Shown piece after piece: positions 46,189-53,323 of a DNA stretch of 56,250 bases (position 1 is the stretch's first letter; each line of letters begins with the position of its first letter). Origin of the DNA: Burkholderiales bacterium (GTDB lineage Bacteria > Pseudomonadota > Gammaproteobacteria > Burkholderiales > Casimicrobiaceae); the NCBI GenBank assembly GCA_025354165.1, contig JANXNI010000070.1:1-56250 (forward strand), read 5' to 3'. A program made the translations under genes and the position numbers. The notes beneath the pieces are model-generated. The model saw nothing but the letters and a program-made list of their open reading frames with translations. It was not told the DNA's origin and made no database searches.

Positions 46189-47409
46189 CTACGCCGCGTT
46201 CGCATAAATCATCTCGCGAACGCGCGGATAAATCTGCTGCTTCCACTTGCTGCCACTGAATACGCCGTAGTGGCCAACACCCATCTGGATGTGATGTACG
46301 CGGCGGAATGGTTTCACACTGCTCGCCAGCTCCTGCGCGGCCATTGTCTGCCCGATGGAGCAGATGTCGTCGCGTTCACCTTCGACGGTCATCAGCGCCG
46401 TTCGGCGAATGGCGGCCGGATTGACCAGACGATCGCGATACCTGAAGTTACCTTTCGCCAGATCATAGGTTTGAAAGACCTTCTCAACCGTCTCCAGATA
46501 GAACTCGGCGGGCAGATCATTCACTGCAAGATATTCGTCGTAGAACGTACGAATCGTGTCGGCCTTGTCGATCTCGTCATTGACCAGAAACTGATACATG
46601 TCGCGGAACGATTTTTTGTGCCGTTCGGGATTCATGCTCATGAAGGCGGAGAGCTGCATAAAGCCCGGGTAAACACGGCGACCATGACCCGAATGTGGCA
46701 ACGGCACGCGGCTGATCAGGTTTTTCTCGAACCAGGAGATCGGTTTGCTCACGGCCAACTCGTTGACCGCGCTTGGGTTGACGCGGCAATCAACCGGTCC
46801 CGCCATGAGCGTGAGGCTTCTCGGTTGCGCGGGATTGTCGTCTTCCGCCATGATCGCCACCGCTGCGAGCGCCGCCACGCAAGGCTGGCACACGGCCACC
46901 ACATGCGCGCCCGGCCCAATCGCCTCCAGAAACAACATCATGTATTCGATGTAATCGTCGAGCGAAAACGCGCCATGTTGCATCGACACATCGCGCCCGT
47001 TGTGCCAGTCGGTGATGTAGACATCATGGTCCTGCAACAGCGTATGAGCGGTCTCACGCAGCAACGTGGCAAAGTGGCCAGACAGCGGCGCGACGAGCAA
47101 CACGGGCGGATGCGCAGGCACACCAGCAGGCAGCGACTTTTTGAAACGCAGCAGCGTGCCGAACGGCAGGCTTAACCGTTTTTCTTCTACGACCGGCGTT
47201 GTCTCACCTGCCACCTGCACCTTGTCGATGCGGTACGCGGGCCGCTTGTGAGTGAGCTTCATGCGCGAGAACACTTCGCTCGCAGCCGAGAGCTTCCTGA
47301 ACGGCGATCCCGGCGGATGGCGCAGGCTCAGCACATAGCTGGTGTGCGACGCGAGGTAGCGCAGCGGCGACATGAGATCGGATTGAGTCTGAAAAGCCTG
47401 ATACATCAT
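46189..47409 (-). CDS. phaZ: Intracellular polyhydroxyalkanoate depolymerase
   Basis: A 406-residue enzyme of the PhaZ1 family that mobilises stored PHB granules. The nucleophile is Cys174 in VAVCQP, where PHB depolymerases of this family use Cys instead of Ser. The LLVAPLSGHFATLLRET segment and a late HIQMGVGHYGVFSG motif, with the catalytic His, are typical. The length is normal. The start is ATGATG at 47409; a family 2 repeat ends only 2 bp upstream, so the normal ribosome-binding region is repeat-derived and no clear Shine-Dalgarno is visible. Confidence 0.92.
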   Translation of the reverse strand: MMYQAFQTQSDLMSPLRYLASHTSYVLSLRHPPGSPFRKLSAASEVFSRMKLTHKRPAYRIDKVQVAGETTPVVEEKRLSLPFGTLLRFKKSLPAGVPAHPPVLLVAPLSGHFATLLRETAHTLLQDHDVYITDWHNGRDVSMQHGAFSLDDYIEYMMLFLEAIGPGAHVVAVCQPCVAALAAVAIMAEDDNPAQPRSLTLMAGPVDCRVNPSAVNELAVSKPISWFEKNLISRVPLPHSGHGRRVYPGFMQLSAFMSMNPERHKKSFRDMYQFLVNDEIDKADTIRTFYDEYLAVNDLPAEFYLETVEKVFQTYDLAKGNFRYRDRLVNPAAIRRTALMTVEGERDDICSIGQTMAAQELASSVKPFRRVHHIQMGVGHYGVFSGSKWKQQIYPRVREMIYANAA

Positions 47410-47411
47410 GG

Positions 47412-47566
47412 GGGCATGTCTAAAAATTCATTTGTGGGGCGCATTGTGTCGTCGCGCGGTGCTCGCGCATTTGCCAAAAGCGCTCACGTACCAGGGCGGG
47501 AGCAAAGGTTGCTGCGCTCCGGGCTCCTAACACTGCATCCCCAAAAATGAATTTTTAGAGCTACCC
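47412..47566 (-). repeat. MITE-like repeat, family 2 copy C
   Basis: A near-intact copy in the opposite orientation to copies A and B. The plus-strand left end is GGGCATGTCTAAAAATTCATTT and the right end is AAAATGAATTTTTAGAGCTACCC. The inner sequence matches copy B over most of its length when reverse-complemented. It abuts phaZ with 2 bp between its end and the start codon. With copy B it forms an inverted pair enclosing about 4.3 kb. Confidence 0.8.
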
Positions 47567-47694
47567 AAAGGTCGCTGGACAGTGAAAGGAGTGTTTTGTA
47601 CAGGCAAGTTGCGGGCCAATGGCGGCGCTTTTGTGTGAGGGCGGCGCGATGGCACGTCGCTTGCTGCACCGGGCTTCAATCTTCCGAGGTTCCT

Positions 47695-48495
47695 ATGGCT
47701 AAAGTTACTGCTAAATCCGCTGCCAAGCCGCAAGTTAAAGCGGCCACAAAAATCGCAGTCAAGCCCAAGCCAAAAGCCGTGGCAAAACCGGTTGCGAAGG
47801 TCGTGGCTCCCGCCGTGAAGCCCAAGGCTGTGAAAGCCAAAGCGGAAGCGGTGCTCACGATCAGCAGCAAAAACTACGGCGCATGGGCGCTGCGTGGCTG
47901 GTTGCTGGCCAAGTTCTCGGGCCTCGATTTCACCGAGAACATCGTGCCGCCAGACGATCCGGATATGAAAGCGGAAATGCTCCTGCTGTCCCCGTCGATG
48001 CTTGTACCGTCGCTCATGCACGATGGCATCAAAGTGTGGGACACGCTGGCGATTGGCGAATATCTCAATGAAGTGAAACCGAAGGCGGGCTTGCTTCCCA
48101 CCGACGCTAAAGCCCGCGCGCATTGCCGCGCCATTTGCGGCGAGATGCATTCTGGATTCACGTCGCTGCGCTCGGCGTTGCCAATGAATATCAAAGGCAA
48201 ATTTCCAAAATACAAAGTCTGGTCGCGCGCGCAGGCCGACATTGACCGTATCGCGGAAATCTGGGCACTCTGCTTCAAAACTTACGGCGGGCCGTATCTG
48301 TTTGGCGAGAAGCCGTGCGCGGCAGATGCAATGTACGCGCCGGTCGTAACGCGATTTTTGACCTATGACGTCACGCTCGACAAGACGAGCGCAGCGTATT
48401 GCAAAGCGATAATGGCGCTTCCGGCGATGGCGGAATGGGTGGCCGCAGCCAGGCTTGAACCGGAAGAAATTGACGAGCTGGACGCAGAGTTTTAG
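47695..48495 (+). CDS. Glutathione S-transferase-like protein with Lys/Ala-rich N-terminal tail
   Basis: A 266-residue protein. Residues 1-51 form a disordered tail rich in Lys, Ala, Pro and Val (14 Lys), resembling histone-H1-like or AlgP-type nucleic-acid-binding tails. A GST fold follows: thioredoxin-like N-domain from 53 (LTISSKNYGAWALRGWLLAK) and an all-helical C-domain (about 140-266). ATG at 47695 has GAGGT just upstream; the in-frame start at 47596 adds implausible sequence. GSTs of this SSKNY type normally lack the tail. The function is unknown. Confidence 0.82.
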   Translation: MAKVTAKSAAKPQVKAATKIAVKPKPKAVAKPVAKVVAPAVKPKAVKAKAEAVLTISSKNYGAWALRGWLLAKFSGLDFTENIVPPDDPDMKAEMLLLSPSMLVPSLMHDGIKVWDTLAIGEYLNEVKPKAGLLPTDAKARAHCRAICGEMHSGFTSLRSALPMNIKGKFPKYKVWSRAQADIDRIAEIWALCFKTYGGPYLFGEKPCAADAMYAPVVTRFLTYDVTLDKTSAAYCKAIMALPAMAEWVAAARLEPEEIDELDAEF

Positions 48496-48514
48496 GGCAG
48501 ATCGTGGGAGCGGC

Positions 48515-48937
48515 TTATTTCCACGGGGTAGCCGCGGGCACCTCGCAAAACGGCTCAATATCCACGCTCTTGAAATCCGCAGGAGACACAATCTCCAGAT
48601 ATTCCATGTCTTCTGAATAGTCAAAAAGATAGTGCGCAATACCCGGCCGCTGATGCACCACGTCGCCCGCCTCGACTAGCGTCTCTTTGTCCTCGTACAT
48701 GAACTTGGCCCAGCCTTTGGTCATGATCACGATCTGAAAATCTGCCTCATGTTTGTGCCAGCCGGTTCCCGTTTCTGGTGCCATGTTCGCCTTCACAAGG
48801 TGCGCGATGACCTTGCCGTTAGTCGCCTCGGCGATGCCCAGATCACGATAAAGGAAAAAATCGCGCAATCCGCCGGGCACGAATTGAGTGTCGGCAGGCT
48901 TGACGTGAGAAAAGCTGGTTTCGGTGCGTTTGAGCAT
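48515..48937 (-). CDS. Single-domain cupin protein
   Basis: A 140-residue small beta-barrel protein. The motifs GTGWHKHEADFQIVIMTKG (about residues 56-74) and AGDVVHQRPGIAHYLFDYS (about 90-108) are the two cupin motifs, with His residues and a Glu suitable for a metal. ATG at 48937 is preferred over 48982 because AGGAGAG precedes it. The substrate is unknown; similar proteins include small oxygenases, isomerases and sensors. It converges with the GST gene and has a family 1 repeat upstream. Confidence 0.8.
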   Translation of the reverse strand: MLKRTETSFSHVKPADTQFVPGGLRDFFLYRDLGIAEATNGKVIAHLVKANMAPETGTGWHKHEADFQIVIMTKGWAKFMYEDKETLVEAGDVVHQRPGIAHYLFDYSEDMEYLEIVSPADFKSVDIEPFCEVPAATPWK

Positions 48938-49051
48938 GGCCTCTCCTGATGCTGGTGCGTAAATGGTGCGCTGCACAAACATGCATTTATCGTTCCAGAT
49001 CGGGCTGCGGCCGGGTTTGGCGAAGGCATCGCCATCACTCGGCCAGTCAGT

Positions 49052-49165
49052 AACTTTTCCATGAAAGCCTTATTTAACGAGGGCTGGACCACTAATAGGC
49101 CAATACTCGACTTTAGGCGAAATCATCGTCTAGCCCTTATGCAATGGTTGTTGCAGGCCTAAGTC
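49052..49165. repeat. 114-bp palindromic repeat, family 1 copy 5
   Basis: The left arm starts AACTTTT and ends GAGGGCTGG (49087). The right arm starts CTAGCCCTTATGCAA (49130) and ends AAGTC. The centre has ACTCGACTTTAGGC. The length is 114 bp. The outer ends have drifted, but the inner stem is clear. It lies between the amidase stop and the cupin start (both minus), the only copy not between convergent genes. Confidence 0.7.
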
Positions 49166-49183
49166 ATAAGCAAAAAATTCGCG

Positions 49184-50797
49184 CTACCTAGACTTTGCGG
49201 TCTTCAAATACCGTGGCGCACGCCGATGTTTCGTCGCCTGCTCGAACGCGTAAGCCATTGCGATCAGTTTCGGCTCACTCCACGCGGTGCCGACGAACGA
49301 AATCCCGACTGGCAAGCCGCTGACGAACCCGGCGGGCACTGTGATGTGCGGATAGCCGGCCACCGCCGCGGGCGAGGAAAACCCGCCGCCGCTGTTGTCG
49401 CCGCGAATAAAGTCTGTGAGCCACGCCGGGCTGCCGCTGGGCGCGACCAGCGCGTCGAGCTTACCTTCTAGCAAAGCTTTGTCGATACCCTCTTCGCGCG
49501 AGAACTGCAGATTGTTGGCGAGCGCATCGAGATAAACCTTCTCGTCGAGTCCGCCTTTGGCAACAGCGCGCGCCATGTGCTCCTGTGCGAAATACGGCAT
49601 CACGCGGTCGCGATTTTTCTCGTTGAATGCCATGATGTCGGCGAGCGACTTGATTGGCAGATTCGGTGCGAATTCGGCGAGGTAGGATGCCATGTCCGCC
49701 TTGAATTCATAGAGCAGCACTTCGTATTCGCTCTGTCCGTATTTGCTGGCGTTCGGCAGCTCGGGCAAATCAATGAGCGTCGCTCCCTGCGCCTTCAACA
49801 CGTCCAGCGCTTTCTCAACGACGGCAGAAGCGAGATCGTTGCGCCCGCCAAACTGGCTGCGCACGACGCCGATGCGTTTGCCTTTCAAGCCATCACGATC
49901 CAGAAATTTTGTGTAGTCGGTCGCTTTGGACGACGCGTCTTTCGTTACCGCATCACGTGCGTCCGTCCCCGCGAGCACGGTCAGCAGCGCGGCGGCGTCC
50001 GCCACGTTACGCGCCATCGGCCCGGCTGTGTCCTGCGAATGCGCAATCGGCACGATGCCATCGCGGCTGATGAGGCCCAGCGTGGGTTTGAAGCCGACGA
50101 CGCCGTTCGCCTGCGCGGGCGACACGATGGAGCCGTCAGTCTCGGTACCCACCGCCACCGCCGCCAAGCTCGCAGCAATGGCCGCGCCCGAGCCCGAGCT
50201 GGAGCCACTGGTGTTGCGATCCAGCGCGTAAGGATTCTTCGTCAAGCCACCACGCGAACTCCAGCCCGACGTAGACCGCGTCGAGCGAAAGTTCGCCCAT
50301 TCCGACAAATTGGTCTTGCCCAAAATCACCGCGCCCGCTTCACGCAACCGAGTAACGATGAAGGCATCGCGAGGTGCTTGCGCGCCCACCAGCGCGAGCG
50401 AGCCAGCCGTCGTCTGCATCGAATCCATCGTCGCGATGTTGTCCTTGATAAGCACCGGAATGCCGTGCAATGGGCCGCGCATCTTGCCCGCTTTACGCTC
50501 ACGATCCATCGCTCGTGCGATGCTGATGGCGTCCGGGTTTAACTCAATGACCGAATTGATGCGCGGCCCGGATTTGTCGATGGTGCGGATGCGCGCGAGG
50601 TACGTCCGCACCAGCCCCAGCGAAGTCGTTTTGCTGGATCGCATCGCCGCTTGCAACGTCGCGACGTCGGCTTCGACTATGTCAAGAGTGGCGGTGAGTT
50701 TTGTTGCGGCCATTGCGTTGCTTCCGATTGCTGTTGCCGATGCTGCGATTGCCAGCGCGGCGGAGGATTGCAGGAACTTGCGGCGAGTGGGTTTCAT
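49184..50797 (-). CDS. Exported amidase-signature hydrolase
   Basis: A 537-residue amidase with an N-terminal twin-arginine signal (TRRKFLQSSAALAIAAS, cleavage near AMA/A31), so it should be exported folded to the periplasm. The Ser-cisSer-Lys triad can be placed at Lys118 (VLIKDN), Ser199 (TSGSSSGSG) and Ser223 (TDGSIVSPA). It therefore hydrolyses an amide or peptide-like bond; the substrate is unknown. It is distinct from gatA, which is cytoplasmic and lies in the gatCAB operon. Confidence 0.88.
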   Translation of the reverse strand: MKPTRRKFLQSSAALAIAASATAIGSNAMAATKLTATLDIVEADVATLQAAMRSSKTTSLGLVRTYLARIRTIDKSGPRINSVIELNPDAISIARAMDRERKAGKMRGPLHGIPVLIKDNIATMDSMQTTAGSLALVGAQAPRDAFIVTRLREAGAVILGKTNLSEWANFRSTRSTSGWSSRGGLTKNPYALDRNTSGSSSGSGAAIAASLAAVAVGTETDGSIVSPAQANGVVGFKPTLGLISRDGIVPIAHSQDTAGPMARNVADAAALLTVLAGTDARDAVTKDASSKATDYTKFLDRDGLKGKRIGVVRSQFGGRNDLASAVVEKALDVLKAQGATLIDLPELPNASKYGQSEYEVLLYEFKADMASYLAEFAPNLPIKSLADIMAFNEKNRDRVMPYFAQEHMARAVAKGGLDEKVYLDALANNLQFSREEGIDKALLEGKLDALVAPSGSPAWLTDFIRGDNSGGGFSSPAAVAGYPHITVPAGFVSGLPVGISFVGTAWSEPKLIAMAYAFEQATKHRRAPRYLKTAKSR

Positions 50798-50869
50798 GAT
50801 GCATTCTCGGGTGTTGTTTGGCTTTTATTTCATCATGACCGTCAGCAAGTGCATGGTAAATATTCACGG

Positions 50870-50977
50870 CGTCATCCTCGGCGCGAACCGGGGATCCAGC
50901 AGTTGGCGCGCGAAACGCATGTTCATCGCAATTGCGGTAGCCACCGTTCTGGATTCCCGCCTGCGGCGAGAATGACG
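50870..50977. repeat. Pair of inverted REP-like elements
   Basis: CGTCATCCTCGGCGCGAACC...GGATCCAG (50870-50898) is mirrored by CTGGATTCCCGCC...GAGAATGACG (50949-50977). This is the common proteobacterial CGTCATTCCCGCG...GGGAATCCAG dispersed repeat type, arranged head to head. The right element ends 2 bp before the start codon of the small hypothetical gene at 50980. Confidence 0.6.
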
Positions 50978-50979
50978 TC

Positions 50980-51357
50980 ATGAAGTACAAACTCATCCGC
51001 TCGATGGCGCACAACTGGTCGCATTCCTTTATGAGTTGGAATAACTACTTGGACGGTGCCCACGTATTCGAAGACATGTATTCGCTCGCAAGAACGCGCC
51101 GAGGCGAAAAGGTTATCGTGAGTTGGATACCCATTCGAGACGACAAAATGGCAGGCCTCACCCCGCGAATACGGTACTTCGTAAACGCTTATCGAAGCGG
51201 GCTCGATAAGCACCTGCTGCATCACAAAGTTGAGCTAACGGCTCTCTTAGAACTGCGTACAGAAGTGTATGTGGCCGGGAATTTCCGCATGTACGTACGA
51301 GCTTATGCGCTCGATGATCGCGGCAAAGAGCACGCAGCATTCGTTTGGGCCAGTTGA
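50980..51357 (+). CDS. Hypothetical protein, 125 residues
   Basis: A 125-residue protein that I do not recognise. It is hydrophilic with no signal peptide or membrane segment and contains HNWSHSFMSWNNYLDGAHVF (residues 11-30), a basic middle, and strand-like repeats towards the end (TEVYVAGNFRMYVRAYALDD). Composition looks like a real small globular protein. The only start is ATG at 50980, directly after a REP-like repeat, with no obvious Shine-Dalgarno. It lies opposite the tRNA-Gly gene. Confidence 0.55.
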   Translation: MKYKLIRSMAHNWSHSFMSWNNYLDGAHVFEDMYSLARTRRGEKVIVSWIPIRDDKMAGLTPRIRYFVNAYRSGLDKHLLHHKVELTALLELRTEVYVAGNFRMYVRAYALDDRGKEHAAFVWAS

Positions 51358-51375
51358 TCAGTGGCATGATCGTTT

Positions 51376-51449
51376 TGGAGCGGGTGAAGGGAATCGAACC
51401 CTCGTCAGTTGCTTGGGAAGCAACAGCTCTGCCATTGAGCTACACCCGC
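51376..51449 (-). tRNA. tRNA-Gly (anticodon CCC)
   Basis: Read on the minus strand, the sequence starts GCGGGTGTAGCTCAATGGCA and folds as a cloverleaf of 74 nt including an encoded CCA end. The acceptor stem GCGGGTG pairs with CACCCGC. The D-loop has the AATGGCA type, the anticodon stem GTTGC/GCAAC encloses TTCCCAA, and the T-arm carries GTTCGATTC. Anticodon CCC reads GGG. It stands alone with no integrase or duplicated 3' end beside it. Confidence 0.95.
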
Positions 51450-51685
51450 AATAGGCGTAACTTTATCTCAACTTTTTTGTCTGTACATCCGTACAACAAA
51501 TACTTCGTCAGAAGGCCGGAATGCCCGACTTTGTTCGGCTAAACTCCGTGTACAAGCGCGAGCGCGCCCATTGCCTCATTCTTTAGCTACTCACAATAAG
51601 CGCGGAGGCGGCATTGTGAACGATGCGTGGAACCCTTGATGGGTTTGGCATCGGACGTTATTCAACTCAAATAAAGAGGAAAACT

Positions 51686-52555
51686 ATGCACACGAGTACT
51701 GGAAAAAAACGCATTCTTGCGGGCGGCATAAAACGCTGGGTGAAGACGCACGTGACGGGCATTGCGCTTGCGGGTGTACTCGTTGCTGTATCGCAGACTG
51801 TCGCCGCGCAAGTACTGGTCTTTGACCGTGGATTGCCGACTGCGAACTTGAACAACGCGGCGGGTGCAAACCAGAGCAACGTCTTATGGGCAGACATTGA
51901 GACAGCACCGACCACGCCGTATCTGCCAGGCGATGACTTTACATTGGCGGGGTCTGGCCCCTACGTTGTCAACAAAATTCGCGTGTGGTCGACGGAGAAT
52001 ACCGGACTCTCTCTGCAAGGCGGCATAGCAGGCGGGACGATTGGCCTGCTCTCAACCACGTTCACAGCGACTGCGGCGACTTATACAAATTCGCAGAGTT
52101 ACCAAAACTCAGTCGGAGCATTTTTGCCGTTGTACCAAATTGATTTCACGGTGAACATCCCGTTGAACGGTGGCGTTACCTATCAGTTCTTTTTAGGTGG
52201 CCCTGCGGTTACGGCAGGTGGCAATGACTTCCGCGGCGTCAGGCTTCACGCATCAAATGCAGCGCTGAGCGGATCAACTCAAACCGGGTCAAACGGCACT
52301 TTCCTGTTTCTCGCAAATAACGGCACAGCGCAAACCTGGAATTCTCTGGATGGCACGGGAACGTATTGCGCTCCGGGCACGTGCCCAGGTTGGAATAAAG
52401 TATCTGACGGAAACGTGCAAGTCTTTGCCGCGCTGCCACAGGTCGCCTCCGCAATTACGCAGGTGCCAACCATGACGGGTGTTGGACTGGCTGGAATGGC
52501 GTTATTGCTCGCCGGTGCTGGCGTATTCGTTACGAGGCGTCGTCGCAACGTCTGA
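51686..52555 (+). CDS. Secreted protein with IPTL-CTERM-like sorting signal
   Basis: A 289-residue exported protein of unknown function. The N-terminal signal (ending SQTVAAQ) is preceded by a basic stretch. The body is Gly/Thr/Asn-rich and beta-strand-like. The C-terminus has the sorting-signal layout: VPTMTGVG, a hydrophobic helix, then RRRRN at the very end, close to the IPTL-CTERM class handled by exosortase/archaeosortase-like enzymes. ATG at 51686 follows AGAGGAAAAC, a good ribosome site, and is preferred over 51623. No sortase-like gene is in the window. Confidence 0.8.
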   Translation: MHTSTGKKRILAGGIKRWVKTHVTGIALAGVLVAVSQTVAAQVLVFDRGLPTANLNNAAGANQSNVLWADIETAPTTPYLPGDDFTLAGSGPYVVNKIRVWSTENTGLSLQGGIAGGTIGLLSTTFTATAATYTNSQSYQNSVGAFLPLYQIDFTVNIPLNGGVTYQFFLGGPAVTAGGNDFRGVRLHASNAALSGSTQTGSNGTFLFLANNGTAQTWNSLDGTGTYCAPGTCPGWNKVSDGNVQVFAALPQVASAITQVPTMTGVGLAGMALLLAGAGVFVTRRRRNV

Positions 52556-52752
52556 CCGTCGCTTATCTGAGATCGCGCGGCTTAAGGCATCTGTGATCTT
52601 CGCGGCGCATGCCGCGGATGTAACGAAGGCTCGAGGTCGGCGACTCGTCAATGGACGGATGCATGATGCTGTAAATCGCAGTGTCAAATCTGGCTCAGAT
52701 ACGAGTAGCAGGAGTAGCGCGGGCTACTGTTGAATACGGTGGTGACGCGGCG

Positions 52753-52780
52753 TAAGTGCAGGCAATGTTGCCTGCACTTA
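52753..52780. promoter_or_regulatory. Perfect 13-bp inverted repeat
   Basis: TAAGTGCAGGCAA (52753-52765) and its exact complement (52768-52780) are separated by TG. No T-run follows, so it is not a standard intrinsic terminator. It lies about 200 bp after the IPTL-CTERM-like gene and 47 bp before the thioredoxin-like start. It may be an operator for the latter or a transcript hairpin. The rest of the 52556-52827 gap shows no gene. Confidence 0.5.
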
Positions 52781-52827
52781 CCGCACTAGGGTAGTCTCTA
52801 GCGTTGCTCCAACCCAGTATTTCAACC

Positions 52828-53295
52828 ATGAAGTCACTTTCGGCATTTTTCCTTTCCGCACTGCTTTCGATCCATGTTCTTGCTGCAGACGCCCCCGTCT
52901 ACGACGAATCAGCCAACGGGCAAGCCCAGGCGTCGCAAGCGCTAACCAAAGCAAAAGCCGAAAACAAGCAGCTGATGATCGTGTTCGGTGCCAACTGGTG
53001 CGGCGACTGCAAGATGCTGGACGGCGAGTTCAAGAAGCCCGCGATGAAGGCGCTGCTTGACGCGAATTACGTGGTTGTAAAGGTGGATGTCAACCGCTTC
53101 AACAAGAACCTTGACGTAGTAAAGCCGTATGGCGACGTAATCAAAAAGGGCATTCCGTCCATCGTGATCGCGACACCCGCGAACCAGCTCGTGTACGCGA
53201 CCAATGGCGGTGAACTGGCCGATGCGAGGAAAATGGGAGAAACGGGCGTGGCTGAGTTCTTTCGCGTGCTGGTTGCGCGTAAGGGGCGGGGTTAG
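52828..53295 (+). CDS. Periplasmic thioredoxin-like protein
   Basis: A 155-residue exported thioredoxin-fold protein. The signal peptide (about 1-20, ending VLAA) is followed by the redox motif WCGDC (Cys58, Cys61) and the cis-Pro segment KKGIPSIVI. The CGDC active site occurs in thioredoxin-like proteins of the thioredoxin_7 / DsbD-gamma type. The partner is unknown. ATG at 52828 is preferred over an in-frame TTG at 52804, since the signal peptide begins there. The next gene follows after 28 bp. Confidence 0.83.
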   Translation: MKSLSAFFLSALLSIHVLAADAPVYDESANGQAQASQALTKAKAENKQLMIVFGANWCGDCKMLDGEFKKPAMKALLDANYVVVKVDVNRFNKNLDVVKPYGDVIKKGIPSIVIATPANQLVYATNGGELADARKMGETGVAEFFRVLVARKGRG

Positions 53296-53323
53296 ACAAC
53301 AGCTTCTCGCCGGAAAGCATAAA

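Noticed and set aside
46150-47175. 341-codon plus-strand open frame
   Set aside because: It lies opposite phaZ, whose motifs are unambiguous, and shows no recognisable domain of its own.
47527-48639. 370-codon minus-strand open frame
   Set aside because: It runs antisense through the GST gene and into repeat copy C. The GST frame has a ribosome site and family motifs; this one has neither.
49577-50542. 321-codon plus-strand open frame
   Set aside because: It is antisense to the amidase with its intact catalytic triad, and its composition is that of a shadow frame.
51376-51449. tRNA-Gly as an integration site for a mobile island
   Set aside because: No integrase, no duplicated tRNA 3' end and no composition shift was seen on either side.
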